This document shows positions 16,960 through 25,325 of a stretch of DNA of 64,000 nt, one piece after another (position 1 is the first letter of the stretch; every line of letters starts with the position of its first letter). The position numbers and the translations under genes are program-made. Below the pieces are notes generated by a model, which made no database searches, was not told the DNA's origin, and saw only the letters and a program-made list of their open reading frames with translations. This DNA is from Acetobacteraceae bacterium H6797 (GTDB lineage Bacteria; Pseudomonadota; Alphaproteobacteria; Acetobacterales; Acetobacteraceae): assembly GCA_015223225.1 (NCBI GenBank), contig JADFCQ010000006.1, positions 1 to 64,000 of the forward strand, given 5' to 3'.

Positions 16960-18177
16960 TCAGCGCCCAGCCGGGGAGGGGAGCTTCGCCAGGAGCAGGC
17001 CGAAGATCGCCAGCCCGGCGAGGGTCAGGCCGAAGCCGGCCCAGACGGCGGAGAGCAGGCCATAGCCGGCCGCGATCGTGGCACCACCCGCCGCCGCGCC
17101 GACCGCATTGGCAACGTTCAGCGAGGCGAGGTTCATGGCGCCCATCAGGCTCGGGGCTTCGGGGGCCAGGCTGGTGAGGCGCACCTGGATGGTCGGGATG
17201 GCGGCCATCATGGCGGCGCCTACACCGAACATGGCGGGGAAGAAGATGAACGGCTCGGCGCCGCCGACGGCCAGGATGGCCATGATGACCAGGGCGCTGC
17301 CGAAGCCGATGACGATGCCCCGGGCCGGATAACGGTCGGCCAGCTTGCCGCCATAGATATTGCCCGCCGTCATGCCGATGCCGAAGAGCGTCAGCGCGAC
17401 CGGGATCATCTCAGGGGCGAGTTGCACCGTCTCGGTAACCATGGGGGCGATGAAGCTGTAGACGGCGAAGATGCTGGCCACACCGAGGGCGGCGACGAGC
17501 ATGACGCCCCAGACGGAAGCCTTGCGCAGCGAGGACGGCTCCTGGATCACGGGCACGCCGTCAAGCGCCTTGGTGCGCGGCACCCACTGCCAGATCGCGC
17601 CGAAGGAGAGCAGCGAGAAGGCCGCGACCGCGAGATAGGTTTCGCGCCAGCCGATCGTCTGGCCCAGGAAGGTGGCCAGCGGCGAGCCGACGATGGTGGC
17701 AACGGTCAGGCCCGTCATGACGATGGCGAAGGCCTTACCCGACTGGCCCGGCCCGACGATGTAGGAGGCGACGACGGCACCGGCCCCGAAATAGGCACCC
17801 TGCGGCACGCCGCTGATGAGGCGGGCCAGCATCAGGAAGCCGAGATTGGACGCGACGGCCGAGAGCACGTTGCCGATGATGAAAAGCCCCATCAGCAGAA
17901 GCAGCAGCGTGCGGCGATTGAGCCGGGCGGCCGCCAGCGTCACCAGCGGGGCGCCGAGAACGACGCCGAGCGCATAGGCCTCGATGGCATGGGTGGCATT
18001 GGGAACGCTGATGCCGAGGCTGTCGGAGAAAAGCTGGATGATGCCCATGCTGGCGAATTCGGAGGTGCCGATGGAGAAGCTGCCGAGCGCCAGGGCGAGC
18101 AGCGTGAGCTTCGCCGAAGGAGCGGCGGCGTCTGAGTGCGCGGGGATGAAGCCTTGGGTTTCCGATGTGGCGGACAT
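16960..18177 (-). CDS. MFS drug/sugar efflux transporter (DHA1-like)
   Basis: A 405-residue transporter with 12 predicted membrane helices. The first helix contains LALGSFSIGTSEFASMGII, typical of the AraJ/YdhP-like DHA1 group, and motif A-like and motif C-like stretches (GVPQGAYFGAGAVVASYIVG) are present. The start at 18177 has AAGGATC upstream; an earlier in-frame ATG at 18201 is less likely. It is divergent from the damaged LysR gene at 18382. Its promoter region carries the same palindromic element as the aldo/keto reductase promoter, suggesting joint control. Confidence 0.88.
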   Translation of the reverse strand: MSATSETQGFIPAHSDAAAPSAKLTLLALALGSFSIGTSEFASMGIIQLFSDSLGISVPNATHAIEAYALGVVLGAPLVTLAAARLNRRTLLLLLMGLFIIGNVLSAVASNLGFLMLARLISGVPQGAYFGAGAVVASYIVGPGQSGKAFAIVMTGLTVATIVGSPLATFLGQTIGWRETYLAVAAFSLLSFGAIWQWVPRTKALDGVPVIQEPSSLRKASVWGVMLVAALGVASIFAVYSFIAPMVTETVQLAPEMIPVALTLFGIGMTAGNIYGGKLADRYPARGIVIGFGSALVIMAILAVGGAEPFIFFPAMFGVGAAMMAAIPTIQVRLTSLAPEAPSLMGAMNLASLNVANAVGAAAGGATIAAGYGLLSAVWAGFGLTLAGLAIFGLLLAKLPSPAGR

Positions 18178-18250
18178 TGGGATGATCCTTTCTGAAGCCA
18201 ATCAGCTTGTTGACTGGCGACATGAATCCTCATCTCCACTCCTCCCCAGT

Positions 18251-18290
18251 AGCCGGGTCGGGTTCTCACGATTTGAGAAGGAAATTCACA
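18251..18290. promoter_or_regulatory. LysR-type operator, copy 1 (MFS/LysR spacer)
   Basis: TTCTCA-N5-TGAGAA (18263-18279) is a perfect inverted repeat, flanked upstream by AGCCGGG and downstream by AATTCACA. The same arrangement, with equal spacing, recurs at 20429-20468 in front of the aldo/keto reductase. Its centre is about 94 bp upstream of the MFS start. The half-site form T-N11-A is usual for LysR proteins. Confidence 0.65.
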
Positions 18291-18381
18291 AGCGGGTCGC
18301 GCTCGGGACCCTCGCGCAGGCGACAGCCGGCAGTTTCGCGCCTATCGTCGCCGCCAATTCCAAACCGCTGGGGGATGCCGC

Positions 18382-19294
18382 ATGGACAACAGGGCCGGCG
18401 AGATGATGGTTTTCGTGCAGGTCGTGGAGGCCGGCAGCTTCTCCGAAGCGGCCCGCCTGCTCATGATGACCCCGTCGACCGTCTCCAAGCTCGTGGCGCG
18501 GCTGGAGAGCCGGTTGGCCATCAGGCTGATCGAGCGTTCGACGCGTCGCCTGGCCCTGACCAGGGAGGGCGAATTCTATTACGAGCGGAGCCAGAAGCTG
18601 CTCGCCGAGCTGGATGAAACCGAGCAGCAGATTGCCCAGGGCGGCGCGGAACCCGAGGGGGTGATCCGGGTGAGTTCCTCGGTCACTTTCGGCGTGGCGG
18701 CGCTGGAGCCGATCCTGCCGGCATTCTGGCAGGCCTATCCGCGCATCCTCGTGGATCTCTCGCTCTCCGACGAAACGGTGGATCTCTATCTCGACCGGAC
18801 CGATGTCACGATCCGTGTCGGCAAGCTGCCGGATTCCAATCTCATGGCGCGCAAGATCGGCGAGACCCGGCGCCGGATCGTCGCCTCGCCTGCCTATCTG
18901 GAAAAATTGGGGCGTCCCCCAATCGCCGGAGGACCTGCTGCACCACAATTGCCTGGGCTTCAACTTTCGCCGGGCGAACCCGGTATGGCCTATGCGCGAA
19001 GGGGGGCGGATCGTCGAGCGCATGCTGAGCGGCTCGCTGCTGGTCAATAACGGCGAGACGATCCGCCGCATGGCGATCGCGGGCGTCGGCATCGGCCGCA
19101 TTGCCGATTACCATGTCCGCGGCCCGATCGCGCGGGGCGAGCTGGTGGAACTGCTTGCCGATAGCGCGGTGACGGAATCCGACGACATCCACGCGCTCTA
19201 CAGGGGCGCGCAACTGATGCCGGCCCGTGTGCGTGCTTTCCTCGATTTCGCGGTGCCGCGGATGCAGAAATTCCTGACCAGCGAAGCAGTCTAG
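18382..19294 (+). pseudogene. LysR-family regulator with a frameshift
   Basis: The N-terminal two thirds are read in one frame from 18382 (MDNRAGEMMVFVQVVEAGSF, winged helix at about 20-60). The last third continues in another frame to the TAG at 19292-19294. Family similarity switches frame inside GAAAAATTGGGG (18901-18912): LEKLG is followed in the new frame by VPQSPEDLLHHN. Removing one G from the run at 18909-18912 restores a normal product of about 303 residues. It may be a true mutation or a base-calling error in a homopolymer. Read as it stands, the protein would end at 19050 with a nonsense tail. Confidence 0.85.
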
Positions 19295-19297
19295 GGC

Positions 19298-19327
19298 CGC
19301 TATCGCGGGCATGAGCCCGCGATAGCG
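19298..19327. terminator. Bidirectional hairpin between LysR and aldo/keto reductase
   Basis: A perfect 13-bp inverted repeat (19298-19310 and 19315-19327) with an ATGA loop lies in the short gap between the two convergent genes. There is no T-run, so termination efficiency is uncertain. Confidence 0.65.
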
Positions 19328-19332
19328 CATCG

Positions 19333-20346
19333 TCACTTCATGAGCGGAAGTGGCGCTTCCGGGTTGACCAGCCCGGCCTGACGGATCTCGCGCCAGAAAT
19401 CGTCGGGGATAGGCTCGGCCAGCGCGGCGCTATCCTCCGCGATGCGGCTTGGCTTGCTCGCGCCGGGGATGACGGCGGCGACCGCCGGGTGGGCCAGGGC
19501 GAATTGCAGGCCCGCGGCCTTGACGCTCACGCCATGGCGTTCGGCGATGGCCTTGATCCGCGCGACCTTGTCGAGAATGGCGGGCGTGGCCGGCGCGTAT
19601 TCGAAGTTCGGCCCGCCGACCAGGGCGCCGGAGCTATAGGGCCCACCGACGACGATGCCGAGGCCGCGTTCGGCAACCATGGGCATGACGCGCTGGAGCG
19701 CGCGGTCATGGTCGAGCAGCGTGTAGCGGCCGGCCAGGAGGAAACCGTCAGGACGGGGGGCGTCCAAGGCCAGCAGCAGCTCGATGGGCTCCACGCGGTT
19801 CACGCCGAGGCCCCAGGCCTTGATCACGCCCTCGTCGCGCATCCGGTCCAGCGCCTTGAAGGCGCCTTTGCGCGCGGTCTCGAAGACGCCGAGCCATTCG
19901 TCGCCATAGAAATCCTGCGCGACGTCATGCACGAAGGCGATGTCGATATGGTCGGTCTTCAGGCGCTTTAGGCTGTCCTCGATGGAGCGATAGGTCGCGT
20001 CCTCGGAATAGTCGTTGATGATCTTGTTGGGGCGGCCGTATTTGAAGACGTCGCCCTTTTCGCCGAGATCGCGGGCGCTGACATCCTCGATCTCGTCGAG
20101 AATGACGCGGCCGACCTTGGTGCTCAGCACGTAATCGCCGCGCGGCTTATCGGCCAGCGCCTTTCCCATCCGGATTTCGGCCAGGCCCGCGCCCTAGAAG
20201 GGCGCCGTGTCGTAATAGCGGATGCCGTCCTTCCAGGCGGCTTCGACGGTGGCCTGGGCTTCGGCCTCGGGAATGTCGCGGAACATATTGCCGAGGGGCG
20301 CGGAGCCGAAGCCGAGCTTGCTGGGCAGGATTTGCTTGAGAGCCAT
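19333..20346 (-). pseudogene. Aldo/keto reductase interrupted by an amber codon at the active-site tyrosine
   Basis: The reading frame from 20346 (MALKQILPSKLGFGSAPLGN, ribosome site AAGGGA) to 19333 is continuous for 338 codons except for a TAG at 20194-20196, codon 51. The context is YYDTAPF-stop-GAGLAEIRMG. In this family the motif is DTA-x-x-YG, and that Tyr is the general acid of the reaction. A single change from TAC or TAT would create the stop. Similarity (D-threo-aldose/L-fucose dehydrogenase-like group) runs through both parts. A partial protein could start inside, but it would lack the cofactor-side N-terminus and the catalytic Tyr. Confidence 0.87.
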
Positions 20347-20428
20347 GATTGGGTCCCTTCGAGGTCGTTGTCTGAACCAGGGCTGTCCCTGTGGTTCGGA
20401 GAGGTAGAAGGGTGGAGGCTTCGGCAGT

Positions 20429-20468
20429 AGCCGGGGGCGGTTCGCAGGATATGCGAAGCCAATTCACA
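20429..20468. promoter_or_regulatory. LysR-type operator, copy 2 (aldo/keto reductase promoter)
   Basis: TTCGCA-N5-TGCGAA (20441-20457) is a perfect inverted repeat inside a 40-47 bp block that matches the MFS/LysR spacer: AGCCGGG before it and AATTCACA after it at the same spacing. Its centre is about 103 bp upstream of the reductase start and it has the same orientation relative to its gene as copy 1. Confidence 0.65.
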
Positions 20469-20648
20469 GATGGTGCCGTCCGCCGGGCTGGCTTTGCGGC
20501 CGGTCGGGCGGCGTCCTGCCAGCGGCGAGTAGTGGCGACCATTCGGCCACGCATCCGCACCCTGCCGACATCTATCCGGACGAAAGGGGGAATTCGCCGC
20601 TATCCTATTGCAATTGAATGATATTTCTTGCTCAGCGCGTCTTGATAT

Positions 20649-20664
20649 ATCCGGACATCCGGAT
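20649..20664. promoter_or_regulatory. Inverted repeat upstream of the MFS gene
   Basis: ATCCGG-ACAT-CCGGAT is a perfect 6-4-6 palindrome centred 21 bp upstream of the MFS start at 20678, in locally A/T-rich DNA. The position suits a repressor site; no adjacent regulator is an obvious partner. Confidence 0.45.
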
Positions 20665-20677
20665 CAATTTTAGCGCC

Positions 20678-21823
20678 ATGACAGCGCCCTCCGCCCAAGA
20701 AGCCGATGCCGCCTCCCGCCAGGCGGCCCTGACCCTGGCCTGTACGCTTCCGGGCGACACGCTCCTCTACCTGCTGCTGCCACTCCATCACGGGGCCTTC
20801 GGCGTCAGCCTGATGGAGGCGGGGGTGCTGCTGGCCGCGAACCGGCTGGTGCGTATCGCGGGCTACGGCCAAGTGGCGCGTTTCTATGGGCGGCGGGGGC
20901 CGCGCGATGCCTGCTTCCTCGCCGCCATCGGCGCCGTGCTGGCCACGCTGGGCTATGCGCTGCTCTCGGGCGTCTGGGCCCTGCTGGTGGCGCGGCTGCT
21001 CTGGGGCCTCGCTTTCGCCGCGCTGAATATCGCCAACCAGGCGCTGCCGACGGCCCTGCAAGAGGGCGCCGCCCGCCGGGCCGGCCGGGCGCGGAGCATC
21101 GCGGCGGCGGGGCCCATGCTGGGGCTGCTGCTCGGCGCTGCTTTGGCCGAGGTGGCGGGGCCGCGCCCGGTTTTCCTCCTGCTCGCCGTCGCGGCCCTGC
21201 CCGCGCTCTGGACCGCGCGGCGCCTTCCCTCCGCGCCGGAGGCCATGCGGGCGAGCGGCGCGCGCTTGGCGTTGCCGCGGGTGATGGATGTCTGGTCCTT
21301 CTGCCTCGGCCTGACGCTCGACGGGCTCTTCGTGCTGGGCCTCGCCGTCCTGGCCTCGGCCTCGCTGCCGCAGGGGGCGGGGCTGGCGGCGGGCGCGGCC
21401 ATGGCGCTGCGCTATGCGAGCGAGATTTTCCTCTCGCCGGTCGGCGGGGCGCTGGCCCAGCGGGTAGGGGCCAGGCGCCTGCTGGTGGCACTCTCGCTCG
21501 CCGCCTCGGCGGGGCTGCTGCTGCTGGGAACGGGCGGGGCCTGGCTCTGGGCCGGTGCGCTGGGCACCGTGCTTTCCCGCGCCCTGCTGCAGCCTCTGCC
21601 GGGGCCGGTGGTGGCTGCGGAATCGCCCGGCGAGGCTCGCGTGCCCGCCCTGGCGCGGCAGGCGACCTGGCGGGATATCGGCGCGGGGCTCGGCCCCCTC
21701 GCGGCGGGCATGCTGTTGCCGGTGGCACCCGCGCTGCTGCTCTATGGCGGCGCGGGGCTGCTGCTCGCCGGCGTCAGCCTCGCGGTGGCGCGCCCATCGA
21801 AGGGCCGCGCCGGGGCAGGCTAG
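20678..21823 (+). CDS. MFS transporter
   Basis: A 381-residue membrane protein with about 12 hydrophobic helices and an MFS-like loop (RFYGRRGPRDACF) after the second helix. Substrate is not predictable. I chose the ATG at 20678 (MTAPSAQEADAASRQ) because the longer frame from 20618 runs through the palindrome and reads as non-protein-like sequence; neither start has a strong ribosome site. Its stop codon overlaps that of the convergent pit gene within a CTAG. Confidence 0.8.
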   Translation: MTAPSAQEADAASRQAALTLACTLPGDTLLYLLLPLHHGAFGVSLMEAGVLLAANRLVRIAGYGQVARFYGRRGPRDACFLAAIGAVLATLGYALLSGVWALLVARLLWGLAFAALNIANQALPTALQEGAARRAGRARSIAAAGPMLGLLLGAALAEVAGPRPVFLLLAVAALPALWTARRLPSAPEAMRASGARLALPRVMDVWSFCLGLTLDGLFVLGLAVLASASLPQGAGLAAGAAMALRYASEIFLSPVGGALAQRVGARRLLVALSLAASAGLLLLGTGGAWLWAGALGTVLSRALLQPLPGPVVAAESPGEARVPALARQATWRDIGAGLGPLAAGMLLPVAPALLLYGGAGLLLAGVSLAVARPSKGRAGAG

Positions 21824-22830
21824 AGCCCCGCGACGAGGCTCGTCGCGAAATAGGCCAGGGCCGCGATGGCATAGGCCGCCGGCAGGGTGACGACCCAGGC
21901 GACGACGATATTGCCCGCGACACCCCAGCGCACCGCCGAGGCGCGGCGCGCGGCGCCCACGCCGATGATGGCGCCGGTGATGGTATGCGTCGTCGAGACC
22001 GGCACGCCCAGCCAGGAGGCGAGGAAGAGCGTGATCGCCCCGCCCGTCTCGGCGCAGAAACCCTGCATGGGCGTGAGCCGCGTGATTTTCGAGCCCATGG
22101 TGTGGACGATGCGCCAGCCGCCGAAAAGCGTGCCGAGCCCCATCGCCGCCTGGCAGGAGATCACCACCCAGAAGGGCACGTAGAAAGTGTCGCCCAGCGC
22201 GCCTTGCGAGAAGAGCAGCACGGCGATGATGCCCATGGTCTTCTGCGCGTCATTGCCGCCATGGCCGAGGGAATACATCGAGGCGGAGATGAACTGCAGC
22301 ACGCGGAAGCTGCGATCGACCTGGAAGGGCGTGCGCTTCACGAAGATCCAGGAGACGATCAGCACCAGCAGCAGCGCGAGGCAGAGCCCGACCAGCGGCG
22401 AGAGCACGATGGCCGCCAGCGTCTTGCCCAGGCCCGACCAGACGACGGCGCCGAAGCCCGCCTTGGCCGTCGCCCCGCCCAGCAGCCCCCCGACCAGCGC
22501 ATGCGAACTTGAGGAGGGGATGCCGAAGCTCCAGGTGATGACGTTCCAGGCGATGGCGCCGCACAGGGCGGCGAAAATCACCTGCGCATCGACGAGATTG
22601 GCATCGACGATGCCTGTCCCGATGGTCTGCGCCACATGCAGGCCGAAGAAGAGGAAGGCGATGAAATTGAAGAAGGCCGCCCAGGCCACCGCGAATTGCG
22701 GGCGCAACACGCGCGTCGCGACGATGGTGGCGATGGAATTGGCCGCGTCATGCAGCCCGTTGAGGAAATCGAAGAACAGCGCGACGGCGATGAGCCCGAA
22801 GAGCAGCGGCAGGGCGAGGGAGGCTTCCAT
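21820..22830 (-). CDS. pit: Low-affinity inorganic phosphate transporter, Pit family
   Basis: A 336-residue inner-membrane permease. The Pit/PiT repeats are visible: FDFLNGLHDAANSIATIVATRV near the N-terminus and SLGHGGNDAQKTMGI in the middle, the second being the duplicated GxNDxxx signature. About ten membrane segments are expected. It follows the DUF47 gene by 15 bp, the usual DUF47-pit pair, and the operon is headed by a Pho box at 23586-23603. Confidence 0.93.
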   Translation of the reverse strand: MEASLALPLLFGLIAVALFFDFLNGLHDAANSIATIVATRVLRPQFAVAWAAFFNFIAFLFFGLHVAQTIGTGIVDANLVDAQVIFAALCGAIAWNVITWSFGIPSSSSHALVGGLLGGATAKAGFGAVVWSGLGKTLAAIVLSPLVGLCLALLLVLIVSWIFVKRTPFQVDRSFRVLQFISASMYSLGHGGNDAQKTMGIIAVLLFSQGALGDTFYVPFWVVISCQAAMGLGTLFGGWRIVHTMGSKITRLTPMQGFCAETGGAITLFLASWLGVPVSTTHTITGAIIGVGAARRASAVRWGVAGNIVVAWVVTLPAAYAIAALAYFATSLVAGL

Positions 22831-22845
22831 CGGTGCTTGCCTGCC

Positions 22846-23490
22846 TCAGACGTGCTCGACCACGATGCTCTCGATCTCGTTCGCCGCATCGTCGAAGCGG
22901 TCGACCACCTTCTCGAGCAGGTCGAAGACCTCGCGCGCGGCGATGAAGCGCAGGACCTGATCCGGCGCCGTATGGCGGAAGAGTTCCGTCACGCCGCGAT
23001 CATGCACCTCGTCCGCCTCGCCTTCGACGTTGCGGATCTGCTCGCAGAGAATGGCGATGCGGCTGGCATTGGGGCTGATCTGCGAGAGCAGCGGCACCAC
23101 CTCCGCCAGGAGCTTGGCGCAGCGGGAGATGGCATCGCCCATCTGGCGATATTCGTCGCCGAATTCGGTCAGCTCGAAGAAGCGGATGGCCTTGGCGGCC
23201 TTCTTCATCTGGTCGAGCGTATCGTCCATCCGGCCGATCAGGGCCTGGATGTCGCCGCGGTCGAAGGGGGTGACGAAGGTGCGGCGCACGGCCTGCACCA
23301 CTTCGCGGGTGATGGCATCGGCCTCGTCCTCGGCCGCGAGCACGGCCGGGAAGTGGCGGGCGACGGCCTCGCCGCCATCCAGCATGCGGCGCAATTCCTC
23401 GGCGCCCCGCGAGATGGTCGCGGCATGCCGGTCGAACATCTCGAAAAAGCGCTCTTCGCGGGGCATCAGCCGCCGGAACCAGTGCATCAT
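22846..23490 (-). CDS. DUF47/PhoU-like phosphate transport regulator
   Basis: A 214-residue all-helical cytoplasmic protein of the DUF47 family, related to PhoU. Typical features include FFEMFDRHAATISRGAEEL and the RTFVTPFDRGDIQALIGRMD segment. Proteins of this family are encoded next to Pit and are thought to modulate it. The start is the first of two ATGs at 23490. It is the first gene of the DUF47-pit operon. Confidence 0.92.
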   Translation of the reverse strand: MMHWFRRLMPREERFFEMFDRHAATISRGAEELRRMLDGGEAVARHFPAVLAAEDEADAITREVVQAVRRTFVTPFDRGDIQALIGRMDDTLDQMKKAAKAIRFFELTEFGDEYRQMGDAISRCAKLLAEVVPLLSQISPNASRIAILCEQIRNVEGEADEVHDRGVTELFRHTAPDQVLRFIAAREVFDLLEKVVDRFDDAANEIESIVVEHV

Positions 23491-23585
23491 GCTGCAGACC
23501 CGTCTATGTTTATTACACCGTTGCCATGATGTGGCAGCGTGCGTCGCACGACCTGCCCCTTCCCATCGCGGGGAGAGGCGTTATG

Positions 23586-23603
23586 ATGACACTTTGATGA
23601 CAG
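23586..23603 (-). promoter_or_regulatory. Pho box upstream of DUF47-pit
   Basis: Read on the minus strand, the site is CTGTCAT-CAAA-GTGTCAT: two 7-bp direct repeats separated by 4 bp, matching the PhoB consensus (CTGTCAT-N4-CTGTCAT) at 13 of 14 repeat positions. It lies about 96 bp before the DUF47 start and 26 bp before the divergent NUDIX gene. Confidence 0.75.
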
Positions 23604-23628
23604 TCACCGAGAGGGCCTTCTGACCTAA

Positions 23629-24087
23629 ATGGCAAGTACCGACAAGGCCCAGGCGCGGAAGAAGGGCCACGGTCGACAATACGCTGCCATGCCCCTGATG
23701 ACGAAGGACGGGCAGACCCAGGTGCTTCTCGTCACGAGCCGCGAGACGAAGCGTTGGGTTTTACCCAAGGGCTGGGCCGAAGACGACCTGACGCCGCATG
23801 AGCTGGCAGCGAAGGAAGCCTATGAGGAAGCGGGCGTGACGGGTGACGTCGTGCCCGAACCCATTGGCACGTATCATTACCAGAAGAAGCTCGAAGGTGG
23901 CCAGATCGCCGCCTGCGAGGTCGGCGTCTACCCGCTCTGGGTCAAGAAGCAGCTGAAGAACTGGCCCGAGCGCAAGGAGCGCGAGAGCCAGTGGTTCACC
24001 TTCAGCCAGGCCGCCCTCGTGGTGGATGAGGGCGAATTGGTGACCCTGCTGCTCGAACTCGCCGCGCAGGAAGATACCGCCGACTAG
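23629..24087 (+). CDS. NUDIX hydrolase
   Basis: A 152-residue cytoplasmic protein with a Nudix box at about residues 48-70: PKGW, then AAKEAYEEAGV with the metal-binding E66 and E67. The usual Arg of REUxEE is Lys, and the Glu expected near 54 is Leu, as in several proteobacterial members with PKGWxxxDLTP. The enzyme would hydrolyse a nucleoside diphosphate linked to another group (X), possibly an inositol- or nucleotide-polyphosphate. It is divergent from DUF47-pit and shares the Pho box spacer, which fits a link to phosphate metabolism. Confidence 0.88.
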   Translation: MASTDKAQARKKGHGRQYAAMPLMTKDGQTQVLLVTSRETKRWVLPKGWAEDDLTPHELAAKEAYEEAGVTGDVVPEPIGTYHYQKKLEGGQIAACEVGVYPLWVKKQLKNWPERKERESQWFTFSQAALVVDEGELVTLLLELAAQEDTAD

Positions 24088-24117
24088 CTGCCCCGGCCGG
24101 GAAGCCGATAAAGCTCT

Positions 24118-24149
24118 CGCTGGCGAGGCCAAACGAGCCTCGCCCAGCG
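24118..24149. terminator. Hairpin between convergent NUDIX and MltB genes
   Basis: A 12-bp inverted repeat (24118-24129 and 24137-24149) with one bulged base and a 7-nt loop lies in the 72-bp gap. No T-run follows on either strand, so it is a tentative terminator. Confidence 0.45.
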
Positions 24150-24159
24150 GTGACGCCGG

Positions 24160-25221
24160 CTAGGCCACCCGGTCAGCCAGCATGCTGACGGCGAGGCCGT
24201 AATTCATGGGCGAGTTGTAGCGCCGGATCACCCGCAGGTTCGGCAGGCCGAGGAAGACCTGGCCCGAGCTGCGCGTGGGCACCGCCAGCGAGGCGACCGT
24301 GTCGCTCGCGGGCAGCGGCGAACCATCGCCCTTCCGCCAGCCGAGCCGCGCCCAGTCTCGCAGGGGGCGCTGCGTGTCGGTATTGGCGCGCTCGATGTCG
24401 AAACCGGCGGGCGCGCGGGCCTCCATGGCCCAGCCCTGGCCGGTCTGCCAGCCGCTGCGCGCCAGGTAATTGGCGATCGAGGCCAGGGCGTCGGCCTTGC
24501 TGTCCCAGATGTTCTTGTGCCCGTCGCCGTCGAAATCCACCGCCAGCCGCTCGAAGCTCGTCGGCATGAACTGGGGATTGCCCATGGCCCCTGCCCAGGA
24601 GCCGATCATGTGCGAGAAGGGGACATTGCCCTGGTCGAGGATGCGCAGGGCGGCCATCAGCTCCTTGCGGAAGAAGGTGGCGCGGCGGCCTTCCCAGGCA
24701 AGCGTCGCCAGGGCCTCGACCACGTTGAAGCCGCCCATATTGGCGCCGTAGTTGGTTTCCATGCCCCAGATCGCAACGATCACGCGGGGGGAGACGTTGT
24801 AGCGCGCCTCGATCTGCTGAAGCAGCGCGGCATTCTCGGCATAGGCCTTGCGCCCGTTCTGGATGCGCAGGGGCGATACGATGCGGTCGCGATACTGCTC
24901 CCAGGTCAGCACGCCTTCGGGCTGCTTCCGGTCCAGCTCCAGCACGCGGGGCAGAGGCTGGATGGTGCCGAGCGCCTGCTGCACTGTTCCGGCCGAGATG
25001 CCCTCGGCCCGCGCATCGACCCGCAGCCGCTGCACGAAGGCGTCATAGCTCGCGCGGTCGATCACCGGCGCGGAGGAGACCGGCGGCATGCTCCCGGCCG
25101 GCGGCTGGGGTGGCGCCGGGGGCGGCACGGTGGTGGCCACCGGCTGGCTGGGGGCGGGAGAGGCGGAGCAGCCCGCGAGCAGGGCGCCGCAGCCGGCGAG
25201 GAGGAGTCGGCGGTTCAGCAT
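24160..25221 (-). CDS. mltB: Lytic murein transglycosylase B-like lipoprotein
   Basis: A 353-residue lipoprotein. The signal peptide ends in LLAGC (Cys18), followed by a Pro-rich linker (about 20-50) and an MltB (SLT_2) domain. The catalytic Glu is E155 in WGMETNYG, and AGAMGNPQFMPTSF and DFDGDGHKNIW are diagnostic. It cleaves peptidoglycan glycan strands to 1,6-anhydro ends in the periplasm. A C-terminal peptidoglycan-binding domain found in some relatives is absent. Confidence 0.93.
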   Translation of the reverse strand: MLNRRLLLAGCGALLAGCSASPAPSQPVATTVPPPAPPQPPAGSMPPVSSAPVIDRASYDAFVQRLRVDARAEGISAGTVQQALGTIQPLPRVLELDRKQPEGVLTWEQYRDRIVSPLRIQNGRKAYAENAALLQQIEARYNVSPRVIVAIWGMETNYGANMGGFNVVEALATLAWEGRRATFFRKELMAALRILDQGNVPFSHMIGSWAGAMGNPQFMPTSFERLAVDFDGDGHKNIWDSKADALASIANYLARSGWQTGQGWAMEARAPAGFDIERANTDTQRPLRDWARLGWRKGDGSPLPASDTVASLAVPTRSSGQVFLGLPNLRVIRRYNSPMNYGLAVSMLADRVA

Positions 25222-25325
25222 GGCCCTGGCTTCGCAGAAGATTGCCCATCACGCAACGGCCAGGGGGGGCTGAAACGGGGCGCGCTCTCCCCACCTTGAT
25301 CGGAAAATCGAGAAGAGGACCGGGC

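Larger units (their letters stand above)
20347..20677. other. 331-bp intergenic region with regulatory sites, no gene
   Basis: This spacer separates the leftward aldo/keto reductase and the rightward MFS gene. It contains the second copy of the shared operator (20429-20468) and, near the MFS, an inverted repeat at 20649-20664. Short open frames here lack ribosome sites and family features. Confidence 0.7.

Noticed and set aside
20194..20196. TAG in the aldo/keto reductase as pyrrolysine
   Set aside because: No pyl genes are visible, the position is a conserved Tyr in the family, and a one-base change explains it.
20463..20640. Short open frames in the gap between the aldo/keto reductase and the MFS gene
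   Set aside because: They have no ribosome site or protein-like composition, and they cross the conserved operator.
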